Positions 32,736 to 41,933 of a stretch of 64,000 nt of DNA are shown piece after piece. Both the position numbers and the translations under genes were made by a program. The DNA is from Stentor roeselii (lineage: Eukaryota > Ciliophora > Heterotrichea > Heterotrichida > Stentoridae): NCBI GenBank assembly GCA_006503475.1, contig RSEH01000089.1, positions 1 to 64,000 of the forward strand, read 5' to 3'. The notes under the pieces are model-generated. The model was not told where the DNA came from. It saw nothing but the letters and a program-made list of their open reading frames with translations, and did no database searches. Within the stretch, counting starts at the first letter, position 1. Each line of letters opens with the position of its first letter.

Positions 32736-33287
32736 TCATTTAAACAAAGGCCTATTCGAGTACTCCACGAACCTCATCACGTCATTCAAAGTAATCAAAT
32801 TGTTTGCTTTTTCAGGAATCACGCGAGAGTCAAAACTTGTCCTCACATAATTCACTGACTGGCCCAGGCGACTTCCTTGCTTGGCAGTTGAAACGTTTAA
32901 GTGCACTGGAGACCTGACAGTCTTTGAAACTTCTTTCGGGTCGAATAAAACTCCGAAGCCTGAGCAGGTCCTCAGGTGACTCTTTGGGATTGACTTGGTT
33001 TTGAATGTTTTGTTTATCACTGGTTTTTCTTCATTCATTGAACGAGATGAAAAGTTGCCTTGGGTGCTGATCAGGGTTCTTCTCATTGGAATGAAATCTG
33101 AAGTGTTTTTAAATAGGTTTAGCCAGGATAAGTCTTTTTTGGTGAAGGATGGAAGAGAAAATTGGTTCAGGATTGGAACTCGATGCTTTATCAGGGGCGG
33201 AGGGGATGTCGCTGCTGTTGGGTGAAGTAGTGATTGAATGAATCTTAGTTTTTTTTTGGGTTTTTTGGACTTGAGTGATTTTTTCAT
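32736..33287 (-). CDS. Basic protein of unknown function
   Basis: A 183-residue protein starting MKKSLKSKKPKKKLRFIQSL. An upstream Met eight codons earlier would overlap the neighbouring gene, so ATG 33287 is chosen. It is rich in Lys, Arg, Ser and Pro and mostly lacks predicted structure except the last 25 residues (LITLNDVMRFVEYSNRPLF). No family is recognised. The start of the coding region lies 8 bp beyond the stop of the preceding minus-strand gene. It is convergent with the sensor gene across 79 bp that contain AATTAATTAG. Confidence 0.7.
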   Translation of the reverse strand: MKKSLKSKKPKKKLRFIQSLLHPTAATSPPPLIKHRVPILNQFSLPSFTKKDLSWLNLFKNTSDFIPMRRTLISTQGNFSSRSMNEEKPVINKTFKTKSIPKSHLRTCSGFGVLFDPKEVSKTVRSPVHLNVSTAKQGSRLGQSVNYVRTSFDSRVIPEKANNLITLNDVMRFVEYSNRPLFK

Positions 33288-33295
33288 ATTATTAA

Positions 33296-34501
33296 TTACA
33301 TTACCTTGCAAGCTTCTTTATCGATGTGCTTGTTTTTTATGAAGGTTTTCTTGTCAATTTTCTTAGCTGCTTCACTTAATCGTCGGGATAAACAGGAGGT
33401 CATGTTTCGGTTTCCTTTACTAGGAGTTTCAATAAACGAGTTACTCTGGACTCTGGATATAAACCTAGGGTTACTACTAGACGGTACACGTTTAGCCAGT
33501 GCCAGTAGAGTCATTTTCGAACAATACGCACAAGGCGATTTAATTTTACACAAGAGACATTCCCTTCTGCTACCTTCTTTCTTCTGCAGTGGTGGATAAG
33601 GTTCACTTTCATCATTAAACCTGCTGATTCCGAGTGAACTTTTACAGACTGGCTGTTCACTTTTCGCGCGGTCTTCATGTTCCGCAGGTTCTGAGTAGTT
33701 CTCCGGAAGGACCAGTACTCCAGGTTTGGTCCCTGCGAAGACCTGCGAGTTTCTCAGCACGGCAGGCAAGACGATGATGGCCTGAGGGTGTCCGACAGGA
33801 AAGCCGTCGATATAGTAAAAGTCGTCAGGTTTGACAATGGTCACATATTCCGGCTTCATGGAGAACTTCAATTCCAATGGCGGGTCTGTGAGTTGCATGT
33901 GAATACTCAGCTTGTGCATGGTCTTCACGAAACTGGCGAATTCCTCTGTTTCTATCAAGGCCTTCACTCGAGATTGAAGAGGTTTCGGGACTGCTTCGAG
34001 GTATTCACTTGTTATTAATGATAAGTTGCAGGGAAAAGCTGATAAACAGAAGTCTTGGAATAGCCTTGTCATGTACTTCTTTACCTTCTCCAGGTCTCCT
34101 GATATGCCAAGAAGTGAATCTATTTGAGTTAATTTTTCGAGAAGTTCGAAATTTACACGCTTTTGGACGGTCTTGCTTAGAAGCTGAGTTAAAAGAACGA
34201 AGTCAAGCTGAGATGATAAAAAAGGCTGGAATAGGTCTAAGGTGTTCTCGAGAATTAGAATTTCCCAAAGCTTTTTGAATTCACTTGGAAGAAGGAAGGC
34301 CGATGATGTGTTGTTCGTACTTTGTTGAGTTGATGATGAGGTTTCTTGAAGTTTTTTTAGAGAATTTTCAGATCTTTTTAGCTCCGCTCGTAATTTGAAT
34401 ACTTCTTTTTCGAGAGATTGGATTATCTCTTTAGCGTTTTCTAGCTTTTCGGATGGAGTTGAGCCTTGAATGAGGTCGTCAAGTTCTTGCAGACTGTCCA
34501 T
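33296..34501 (-). CDS. Coiled-coil protein with Cys cluster, unknown function
   Basis: A 401-residue protein. Residues about 15-60 form a coiled coil (LENAKEIIQSLEKEVFKLRA). About 65-200 is helical, without a recognised fold (FKKLWEILILENTLDLFQPF). About 200-260 is probably a globular beta part (KPEYVTIVKPDDFYYIDGF). A Cys cluster ECLLCKIKSPCAYC near residue 315 could bind one zinc. The tail is basic and Ser-rich. I do not recognise the family. The gene shares orientation with the downstream basic protein, with 8 bp between them. Confidence 0.78.
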   Translation of the reverse strand: MDSLQELDDLIQGSTPSEKLENAKEIIQSLEKEVFKLRAELKRSENSLKKLQETSSSTQQSTNNTSSAFLLPSEFKKLWEILILENTLDLFQPFLSSQLDFVLLTQLLSKTVQKRVNFELLEKLTQIDSLLGISGDLEKVKKYMTRLFQDFCLSAFPCNLSLITSEYLEAVPKPLQSRVKALIETEEFASFVKTMHKLSIHMQLTDPPLELKFSMKPEYVTIVKPDDFYYIDGFPVGHPQAIIVLPAVLRNSQVFAGTKPGVLVLPENYSEPAEHEDRAKSEQPVCKSSLGISRFNDESEPYPPLQKKEGSRRECLLCKIKSPCAYCSKMTLLALAKRVPSSSNPRFISRVQSNSFIETPSKGNRNMTSCLSRRLSEAAKKIDKKTFIKNKHIDKEACKVM

Positions 34502-34608
34502 TTAAATGTATAAGAAAGTTTTGAATAATGATTCGAACTCATTTATACACTTTTCATAAAAATTCAATACCCAAACTAAAACCCACCATAAAATAAAATC
34601 TTAAATAA

Positions 34609-35343
34609 TTACCCGGAAGAAAAATTCATTAATTTCTCTTCAAACCTATTTCCAACTTCAAAGACTATCTGCCAGTCAACCCGAACCAATTTATTCACAG
34701 TCCCGATCCAATTTTCTATTAACTGTGAAAACTTAAGTCTTTTCAACGCAACCAAAACACAAGAAACGGCCGAAACCAAGATTCCCTGAGCAGGAATCTC
34801 AGAGAACCAATACGACACAACAGCCAAGTTGCAAGCAACTTCACAGACCTTTCCAAACCTATCAGAAAAAGTATTTTCACACAAGCAATGAATCAAGTCA
34901 TCAGCAGTCACAATCATTAATTTCCATTCAACAGTCTCAAGTAGGAACCTTTCAGTGGTGATGATTGCGTCAAGACTGTACCGATTTCCTAGTTTTCGTT
35001 GAATAAGCCTGGGATTCACAATTACTCCATTTTTGGACTTATGAGCCACACAGACTGAAACTACAACAAAAAGTTCTAGATGATCTTTTTCTTGGAATTC
35101 CGGCTTTTTGTGTAAAAATATGTCCAGATAGTGACAGGCCATCAGGCCTGTCGATTGAGGAATGCTGAGAGAACGGCAGAAGTCAGAAACCCATTCACAT
35201 ATAGTCTTTCTTTTATTTGAAATCGCTTGGTTTGAAGTGGTCGAACTGAGAATCGCAACTATTTCTGAAAGGTGTGGATGAGATAACTGTAAAGTTAGAA
35301 ACTCGAATTCAGAGGTGTTACGATAGGACGACTCTTCTTGCAT
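34609..35343 (-). CDS. Cyclin-domain protein
   Basis: A 244-residue protein with an N-terminal cyclin box at about 45-140: KRKTICEWVSDFCRSL, TGLMACHYLDIFLHKK, LELFVVVSVCVAHKSK, and TTERFLLETVEWKLMIVTADD, corresponding to the helix 5 signature of cyclins (E..IL..L.W.L...T). A second helical fold follows (SEIPAQGILVSAVSCVLVAL). The Lys and Glu of the cyclin box used to bind a CDK are represented by Lys88-like and Glu positions, but exact equivalence cannot be judged by eye. It lacks a destruction box near the N-terminus. It probably partners a cyclin-dependent kinase; subtype not assignable. Confidence 0.8.
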   Translation of the reverse strand: MQEESSYRNTSEFEFLTLQLSHPHLSEIVAILSSTTSNQAISNKRKTICEWVSDFCRSLSIPQSTGLMACHYLDIFLHKKPEFQEKDHLELFVVVSVCVAHKSKNGVIVNPRLIQRKLGNRYSLDAIITTERFLLETVEWKLMIVTADDLIHCLCENTFSDRFGKVCEVACNLAVVSYWFSEIPAQGILVSAVSCVLVALKRLKFSQLIENWIGTVNKLVRVDWQIVFEVGNRFEEKLMNFSSG

Positions 35344-35582
35344 TTATAGAGTTGCAGTCTTGAATAATGTGCATTAGTAAGGTGCGTAAGTTTACTGTGT
35401 GGAATTGAAACTCGTTTTCAGAAGATGAAAGAGAAAAAGCGAGTTTTGGAATTTGGACTTTTTCAGAAATTCTCTCACAAAAGCTTAATTAAAAATCACG
35501 AAAATTCTCCAAAAATCATAAAAAAAAATCTTTAAGCCCATAACTCTCTAAAAATATCCTTCAAAAATCAAATCATTATAAA

Positions 35583-35876
35583 ATGAAAAAAAGGTCGAAA
35601 AGTCCTCCTCCTCTACGAAAACATCGAAAAATTCCTTATAAAACAGTAGCGCTGGTATTCGTTAATTAGTCAATTTTACTCACTCTGGCCGGTCTTATCT
35701 TTTTTTCAGTTGGAATGACTCATTTCAACAACGGAAGTCTCACTGATTCAGGGCTTTATTGGCTGCTGGCTTCACTGGTTTTTATTCCAGGAGCTTATCA
35801 TCTAATAATTTTCATTCAGGTGATGAGGGATGTGCCAGGCTACGACATGTCGATGCTTCCTGACTTTAATGATTAG
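35583..35876 (+). CDS. TMEM230: TMEM230-like small membrane protein
   Basis: A 92-residue protein in two exons, too short and interrupted to stand out as a long frame. It reads a basic Pro-rich start (RSKSPPPLRKHRKIPYKTVA), two membrane spans (LSILLTLAGLIFFSVGM and GLYWLLASLVFIPGAYHLII) and the acidic end GYDMSMLPDFND. This matches TMEM230, which has IPW.A...A at the first span, FLPG.YHL in the second and an end like GYSYDDIPDFDD. TMEM230 acts in vesicle trafficking. Intron 35655-35669 removal gives the continuous frame. The stop is 14 bp before the K+ channel start. Confidence 0.86.
35655..35669 (+). other. 15-nt intron
   Basis: GTATTCGTTAATTAG, phase 0. The TAG at its end is the stop if retained. 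Its fourth base is T, unlike the others. Confidence 0.9.
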
Positions 35877-35890
35877 CTAGTAATTAACAT

Positions 35891-37090
35891 ATGGCAGACA
35901 GGCAGAAACTACTGAATTTTCAAGAAAAGGAAGAGAAAAATGATCATGGTTCTAAAGTTTCTAGAAAACTATACATGCAGTGGAGAGTTGCTGAATTAAT
36001 TGCATCGCTTTTTGCTTGTTTTGGAGTTGCTTCTGCATCTGCTGATTATGAGTATGGGTTTGCTAGTGGAAGGACTCATGATAATTGCAAGGAGGATGTG
36101 AAGGAGATTTACAGATGGTTGACTTTGACTTTTACATTAATTTCAGCTTATTTTTTGATTTTAAGACACTATTTAAAATCCAAGTGGAACAAGAAAAAGA
36201 ACAAAAAGACTCTGAATAAAAATTTAGTTTTTGAAATCTTACTTTTGTCGATTTTTCCTTATCCTTATTTAAGAGGCGGGTTTACTATTTCTCAGCCTCT
36301 AGTAAGCTCAAGTTGTGGAGACTGTAACCCATCAATTGACTTATGTTACACTTATTCAGAAATTCTTTATATTCTGATGTTTATAAGACTACTACTATTA
36401 TTGCGGTCATTTTTTAATTTCACTCCATATCAAGATGACCACGCTCGTTATTATTGCTCTAAAACAGGAACCAAGGCAAATGTTCGTTTTTCAATTCGCT
36501 GCATGATGAAGACTCATCCATTCCTATTAATCTACTGTTTCAGCTGTCCCAGTTTTTTCCTTCTAGGAGTTTTTCTTCGTGTCTTCGAAAGACCATTTTC
36601 CGACGTTTCAGGTCAAAATTACGCTTCATATCAAAACGCAGTCTGGAACTGCGCCGTGACAATGTCGACCATCGGCTTCGGCGACCTTTACCCAACAACA
36701 GTCTTCGGCCGAGTGGTTGGAGTGATGTGCGCCATAATGGGCGGCTTTGTTTTTTCCATGGTCGTCTTCACTTTTCAGGAACTTCTGAAACTTGGAAGTC
36801 GACAACAAGAAGCTTTTGTGAACCTGAAACAAACCAGAGCTGCTGCCCGGGTCATTGCGGAAGGACTTTCTTATAAATTGATTAAAGACCGACTTGGGTT
36901 TGAACATCCTCAAGCAAAGGCAAAAGTTAAGAAAATCAAGAAAAGGTATGAAAAGTTTAAAGTTACTATGAAACAGATTCAAAAAGTTACCGGATGTGCT
37001 GAAGAGGAAAACCCTATTCATGCTATTCAGATCTTGTCGAATCAAATAACAGCTTTGGAGGGTAAAGTTGATAAGTTATTCGAAGTGTGA
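35891..37090 (+). CDS. SK-like potassium channel
   Basis: A 399-residue channel subunit with six membrane spans. S3 (FEILLLSIFPYPYLRGG) and S4 (LYILMFIRLLLLLRSFF) resemble small-conductance Ca2+-activated channels (KCNN). The pore helix and filter read TMSTIGFGDLYP (about 256-267), a K+-selective GFGD filter. S6 is VVGVMCAIMGGFVFSMVVF. After it comes a basic helical tail (RVIAEGLSYKLIKDRL, KAKVKKIKKRYEKFKVTMK) that aligns in position with the calmodulin-binding region of SK channels; calmodulin binding is inference. S4 has few basic residues, arguing against strong voltage gating. It would set ciliary and cortical membrane potential. Confidence 0.9.
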   Translation: MADRQKLLNFQEKEEKNDHGSKVSRKLYMQWRVAELIASLFACFGVASASADYEYGFASGRTHDNCKEDVKEIYRWLTLTFTLISAYFLILRHYLKSKWNKKKNKKTLNKNLVFEILLLSIFPYPYLRGGFTISQPLVSSSCGDCNPSIDLCYTYSEILYILMFIRLLLLLRSFFNFTPYQDDHARYYCSKTGTKANVRFSIRCMMKTHPFLLIYCFSCPSFFLLGVFLRVFERPFSDVSGQNYASYQNAVWNCAVTMSTIGFGDLYPTTVFGRVVGVMCAIMGGFVFSMVVFTFQELLKLGSRQQEAFVNLKQTRAAARVIAEGLSYKLIKDRLGFEHPQAKAKVKKIKKRYEKFKVTMKQIQKVTGCAEEENPIHAIQILSNQITALEGKVDKLFEV

Positions 37091-37320
37091 TGAGAAAATA
37101 GGATAAATTAAGAGAATTATTTGAGGTTTAAAGGTTTATTGATGATATTCAATATAGTGTATCAGGTAAAACTTGAAAAATCAATAAACTCAAACTATTT
37201 CCTAAAAAGATCTAAAATTTACTCTGTTTCCACATCCGAAATTAAAAAAATCCATTCCTAAATATTTCCTTATTTCTAAAACCCAATAATTTCATTAAAT
37301 TACCTAAACACCTGTTAATA

Positions 37321-40300
37321 ATGGATAAAGCACCCAATACCGCCGGTAGCAGTCGTAAAAAAGACCAAAGCCGTCGATCAACTAATTCCCTTCTTCTCCG
37401 TAAGCAATCTCGAATAGCAGGTTCCGAAGAATTCATGATTCTAGGAGCAGTAGAGTTAAACAACGTAGAAGGTGCTCGTGTATACGCTCTCGACAGTTCC
37501 TTCATATCAGCCCATCCAGATTTCACATCATCAGGTGAGCTTTTGCGACTTTGCGTTAAAAAAGGTTTCATCGACTTCGCAAGAGAATTACTAGAAGTCG
37601 GTTACCAGTTACCCGAGGACATATTGATAAAAGCAATAAAAAAAAACGACCTTGACTCAATAACAAACATCATTTACGCCCAGTTCTACCCAAAAATAGG
37701 CTTCGAATTGGAATATTGGTACCTTCTCCACAAGCGTCTTTTCTCAAGTGCCGAAAACATGCGACTAAACGAGCAACTTCTGCAAAGGTTCCAAATAAAT
37801 GAACATGAATTCGATGCAGACCTGGAAGTCTTAGAAGCTGCTTTGAGACGTGCACTTGAAAGAGGGTATGATGACTTTGCTTGTATTATTTTAAAAGCGA
37901 ATTACTCAGTGGTTACTGCTGAGATGATTGAAATCGCTTTGAACACGAAAAGCATCGATTTTTTAAGAAGGATTTGGACAGGGAACCAAAGGGACAACAC
38001 TGCCTTTGAAAGGATTAAAAGACTGAAAATGAGTGACATGTGGAACTTGCTTAATTCGAAGACTGACCCTGTAAAAAAACTGGAAGTTTCGAAGGTTATG
38101 AACATCAGCTATATCATTGAAAGCCTTCTTAAAAGAGGACTTATTCAAGAAGCCAGAAAAGTCATCACTTGGCCTGACGCTGCTGATGATAAAGATATTC
38201 TTAGGGTTTGCATTGAAATGGGAGAAGAAGAAATCGCAAGGGATGTTGTCAAGTATCGGAATAAACCTGTTAATAGGGTTGACTTTGAACTTTGTCTTAA
38301 TAAACAGGCTTATTGGATCGCTCTTGATATTTTGAAGTGGGAAGACCCTGTCGCTTTTTTACTTACTAAGGCTGGACAGGAAAAAATCGTTGAACTGCTG
38401 GAAAAGGGAAGTACTTGTTATTTTGCTGCGGAGTTTTTAGCTAGAATTATTCCTTCTTGTTGGCATTCGGTTCATACTGAAAGGGTTTGCAATTTGCATG
38501 AGGTTCTTATGAAAAAGAATTTGGAGTTTTTGAAATGTCCTCAACCTATTTTGTATCTGGTTTTGATGGCGGAGTTCTTGATTAAAATTGCACCAGTGAA
38601 CATTTACCATACAACCCTCTGCAAGAACCTATCAACTTCCACAATATCCTTAGCAAAATCAATAGAAGACAACATCGACGAAGAAACCGAGATGGAGTTT
38701 TTCCTAAACTCATCAGATACCCAAGGTCGTTCAACATTAACAATAATAGCATTGAACGATTTTTTCAGTCTTCTAGAAAACAACGACGTAGGAAGTATAG
38801 TAAACAACATGTGGGTAGGTGAAAGAAAACACGAAGGAATAATAAAAGCCTCAACATTATACTCTTCACTAACCGCTCCAAGCGGTTCAGAAGAAAAGTT
38901 AATTTTTTTCAAGAAAATCGACTCATCACGAGCCTACATGTTCCAATACGACCAGTTGGTAAGCAGCTGTGAGTTAAGATTTTTTGGTCAAATAGCCTCA
39001 ATCGCCTTTTTAGTCTTTTACTATTCAATGATGGTAGAACTTGCCCACGAGGAAAACACTTTAGACGATTTCGCAGCAGGTGAAAAAACTCAAGTTTTTT
39101 TAAGACTTTCTCAAATTTGGATTGTTGGAGTTTTTCTTGAAAAAATCTTGACAATTGTTTTTTGTTATATGACAGGCCGAAGGATTATTAAAGATTTCTG
39201 GCTTTGGGTTGATTTTTTCATGTTTTTGATGATGATTTTCTTGATGGCTGGAGTGAACCAGTACTACGCCGGGCCTGGTAAATGGCTTTATTTTGTAGGC
39301 TCGAGTGACTTTAACGCTTTGATGCATTCAGTGGTGCTTTGCTTGGTATGGATGAAACTTTTCAGTATTTTGACAGTGACTCAGTCATACGGGCCTTTGT
39401 TGCGAATAATGTATTTGATGGTCTTGGACATGATGACTTTTTTGCTTGTTTACTTTAGTTCCTTGTTTATTGGTTCAGTGATAATGGCGACTTTGTTTTC
39501 ACGTCATACGAAAAGTACCAAGTATCATGATTTTGGGACCTCTTTTCAGACCTTGTATCGAATAGGACTAGGAGACTTTGAACTTAATGATTATAAGAAC
39601 TATGGAGGATTCGCTGCTGTACTTGAATCTTTACTTGTTTTACTTACTAATGTCTTGCTTTTTAATGTTCTTATCGCTGTACTCACTGTCACTTATGAAA
39701 GGGAAATAGAAGGTGAAGAGGCAAAGCACCGAGCAACTCTTATCAAAGCTTATTATCGCTGGAAATGGGATGAGAACTATGGACTGCTTATTTTAATGCC
39801 TTCTCCTCTTACAATTTTCATCACTGCGGCACTTCCCGCGCTAGTTTTCTTTAGGAACCCTTCGAGAATCACGAATTTATTCTCAAAGATTTTCTTTATT
39901 TTATTCGTCATGCCCATGTTTGCCTGGTTTGCAGGAGTTTCAGCTGTTTGCATTCCATTTGTTTATATTACTTCTCTTGAAGCTTTTGCTAAAGGAGGTG
40001 TGAGGACCTTACAGCCGAGGGAAATTCTTGAAGTTATTCAAGAAGATGATGATACTGAATCTGAAGAAGAAGTTTTAGATGAAAATGGACAGGGTCAGAA
40101 ACGGGAAGTGCCGAAAGTGAAAACTTTTTCTAATAGACGAGCGATTATTTGGATTATTGTTGGATTGATCACTTGTATTTTGGCTTATCTTAGAGATCTT
40201 TGTGATTTTTGGAGAGTTATTTTTAAAAGCTCGAGGATTGTTGGACATATTGTTGAAGATGATGAGGCGAATATTTTATCTAATGAGAATTTTATTTCAA

Positions 40301-40788
40301 ATGTGCAGGAAACATTAAAACAGTTTGATGAAAGAGAAGTTCATGTTGACCGTGCAGTAGAAGCATATATTAACATAGACAACATAAAAATCAGTGCAAT
40401 CGTTCTTGGAGACCAAGAAATAATGAAAAAAAGAGCTGAAAGCATAGAAGTTTTCTTCAATCATTTATCCTATTCTCGCAAGCAAAGACTCATCCGCAAA
40501 GATGACATCTTAGAAATGCTACCTCTAAAAAATTACTATTCCAGAAGCTACATCTACAGAGCCCAGCACATCAGAGTGACTTGGATCTCAAAAGCTCTAA
40601 AATCTTTCAGAAAAGCCGCATCAAGTATAATGGTGAAAGGAGTAAACATTCCAAAATACGTGGTATTCAACGAAACCTACAAAATCAAGCAAGCCCTGAA
40701 CACCAGCAAAGCCGCTAAAGCCAATCTAAACGAATCCGACAAGAACTTCAAGAAGTTAGAGACCCACGTCCTACCAGACTTGCTGTGA
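37321..40788 (+). CDS. TRP-like cation channel with ankyrin-like N-terminus
   Basis: A 1,155-residue protein. Residues about 50-450 are helical ankyrin-like repeats (LLRLCVKKGFIDFARELLEV, LEAALRRALERGYDDFACII). A six-span channel module covers about 549-800: SIAFLVFYYSMMVE, IWIVGVFLEKILTIVF, DFFMFLMMIFLMAG, a pore turn FQTLYRIGLGDFEL (about 742-755) and S6 (LLTNVLLFNVLIAVLTVTY). Further hydrophobic spans occur near 833, 855-882 and 940-958. The LLFNVLIAVL...Y pattern and absent voltage sensor fit TRP channels. A Glu-rich linker (EDDDTESEEEVLDENG) sits near 905-920. Synonymous codon choice switches abruptly at 38580/38581 inside the gene. Confidence 0.85.
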   Translation: MDKAPNTAGSSRKKDQSRRSTNSLLLRKQSRIAGSEEFMILGAVELNNVEGARVYALDSSFISAHPDFTSSGELLRLCVKKGFIDFARELLEVGYQLPEDILIKAIKKNDLDSITNIIYAQFYPKIGFELEYWYLLHKRLFSSAENMRLNEQLLQRFQINEHEFDADLEVLEAALRRALERGYDDFACIILKANYSVVTAEMIEIALNTKSIDFLRRIWTGNQRDNTAFERIKRLKMSDMWNLLNSKTDPVKKLEVSKVMNISYIIESLLKRGLIQEARKVITWPDAADDKDILRVCIEMGEEEIARDVVKYRNKPVNRVDFELCLNKQAYWIALDILKWEDPVAFLLTKAGQEKIVELLEKGSTCYFAAEFLARIIPSCWHSVHTERVCNLHEVLMKKNLEFLKCPQPILYLVLMAEFLIKIAPVNIYHTTLCKNLSTSTISLAKSIEDNIDEETEMEFFLNSSDTQGRSTLTIIALNDFFSLLENNDVGSIVNNMWVGERKHEGIIKASTLYSSLTAPSGSEEKLIFFKKIDSSRAYMFQYDQLVSSCELRFFGQIASIAFLVFYYSMMVELAHEENTLDDFAAGEKTQVFLRLSQIWIVGVFLEKILTIVFCYMTGRRIIKDFWLWVDFFMFLMMIFLMAGVNQYYAGPGKWLYFVGSSDFNALMHSVVLCLVWMKLFSILTVTQSYGPLLRIMYLMVLDMMTFLLVYFSSLFIGSVIMATLFSRHTKSTKYHDFGTSFQTLYRIGLGDFELNDYKNYGGFAAVLESLLVLLTNVLLFNVLIAVLTVTYEREIEGEEAKHRATLIKAYYRWKWDENYGLLILMPSPLTIFITAALPALVFFRNPSRITNLFSKIFFILFVMPMFAWFAGVSAVCIPFVYITSLEAFAKGGVRTLQPREILEVIQEDDDTESEEEVLDENGQGQKREVPKVKTFSNRRAIIWIIVGLITCILAYLRDLCDFWRVIFKSSRIVGHIVEDDEANILSNENFISNVQETLKQFDEREVHVDRAVEAYINIDNIKISAIVLGDQEIMKKRAESIEVFFNHLSYSRKQRLIRKDDILEMLPLKNYYSRSYIYRAQHIRVTWISKALKSFRKAASSIMVKGVNIPKYVVFNETYKIKQALNTSKAAKANLNESDKNFKKLETHVLPDLL

Positions 40789-40822
40789 GTCTAAAACTAA
40801 AATTTCCTCATAGTTAAAATTT

Positions 40823-40849
40823 ATAAAATTCATAAAATTCATAAAATTC
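40823..40849 (+). repeat. 9-nt tandem repeat, three copies
   Basis: ATAAAATTC three times in the gap between the TRP-like gene and the peroxiredoxin gene. Confidence 0.9.
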
Positions 40850-40938
40850 ACTCTTTATTCACATCATCCAGAAATCCTCTGAATCATTTTCATGAAAAAC
40901 TGTGAATTTTCCATACTTTCTCATTCTAGAACTTATAA

Positions 40939-41448
40939 ATGTTCACAACTCTCAGAAGAACTCTGCATGTCGGGCAAAAAATCTTGAACCACAAGTTGAC
41001 CCTTGCAAAGCGAGTGGGTTCAGAGTATGTAATTGAAAACAATGTAGACTCTTCGTCGTTGTTTAGTAAAAAATCAGTGGTTGTCGCTGTTCCAGGAGCT
41101 TTTACACCCACCTGCTCGACTAAACACCTCCCGCCTTATATTGAGATGTATGAGCAGTTCAAGTCTAAAGGGGTCGAGGTTTATGTCTTGGCTGTCAACG
41201 ATGCTTTTGTTATGAAAAGATATGGAGAGGATCTTAAAGCTTCTCTTCCTCTTATATGTGATGGAAGCGGACTTTTGACTAAGGCTCTTGATGCTGGACT
41301 TGACTTGACTGATAAAGGACTTGGGTATAGGACTAGAAGGTTTTCATTTATTGTCCAAGACAACACGATTCAAGTTGTCAATGATGAAGGTTCTGGCGCC
41401 TTCACTGACGTTTCAGCTGCAACAACTGTTCTCAGTCAAATTAATTAG
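40939..41448 (+). CDS. PRDX5: Peroxiredoxin-5 type, mitochondrial
   Basis: A 169-residue thiol peroxidase. The N-terminus MFTTLRRTLHVGQKIL is basic and amphipathic, as in mitochondrial presequences. The peroxidatic site reads VPGAFTPTCSTKHLP with Cys59; Prx5 proteins have VPGAFTPGCS.THLP. ALDAGLDLTDKGLGYRTRRFS and IVQDNTIQVVNDEG follow the Prx5 layout. The resolving Cys of animal Prx5 near the end is not present (EGSGAFTDVSAATTV), so it should act as a 1-Cys enzyme. It removes hydrogen peroxide or organic hydroperoxides. The length is normal. Convergent with a short minus-strand gene, 6 bp apart. Confidence 0.93.
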   Translation: MFTTLRRTLHVGQKILNHKLTLAKRVGSEYVIENNVDSSSLFSKKSVVVAVPGAFTPTCSTKHLPPYIEMYEQFKSKGVEVYVLAVNDAFVMKRYGEDLKASLPLICDGSGLLTKALDAGLDLTDKGLGYRTRRFSFIVQDNTIQVVNDEGSGAFTDVSAATTVLSQIN

Positions 41449-41454
41449 CCTATT

Positions 41455-41688
41455 TTAGTTTATTTTATCCATCCAGTCCTTGCTCCCATCCAAGTAACGG
41501 TCTGTGTCCACTCGACAGTTCAGCCCGTTGTTCTTCCACATCCCGGAATCGAGGAGATGTTGACTGAAAGCTCCGGATTTTCCGAATTTCGGGTTTTTAA
41601 GTGATTCTGAAGCCCGCGCTCCTACTTTTTGAGCTGAAGTCTTGTAAAAGACTGATTTCACTTTCTGGCTTTTGTTAGAATCTTCCAT
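41455..41688 (-). CDS. Small PIERCE-like ciliary protein
   Basis: A 77-residue protein. It contains FYKTSAQKVGARASE and then FSQHLLDSGMWKNNGLN. This is close to the FYxTSxxxYG and FSxxLxxGGMFRNxxLN signature of PIERCE1/2 (piercer of microtubule wall), small proteins of the ciliary doublet lumen. The match rests on these two short motifs and the size, so it is suggestive. Alternatively it is an unrelated short protein. ATG 41688 is the first in frame. The gene is convergent with the peroxiredoxin and divergent from the EF-hand kinase. Confidence 0.55.
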   Translation of the reverse strand: MEDSNKSQKVKSVFYKTSAQKVGARASESLKNPKFGKSGAFSQHLLDSGMWKNNGLNCRVDTDRYLDGSKDWMDKIN

Positions 41689-41933
41689 TTATATAATCTG
41701 GATGATGGAAGGTTTCAATTGGCAAATAAATGAAATTTTAGGCGTGTGAGGTTATTGGAAACATTTGGGTTAGAGGAATGTTTTAAGTTTTGAGATTTTT
41801 ATTTGGTAGGGATGGAGGTTTTAAGTGTTAATGATTGTGGCTTTTGGACTAATGGCAAGTTTACTTCAGATATAGTATTCATAAATTCAACCATTAAATC
41901 ATCGAGCATGCAATTATAAACCATCTTATAATT

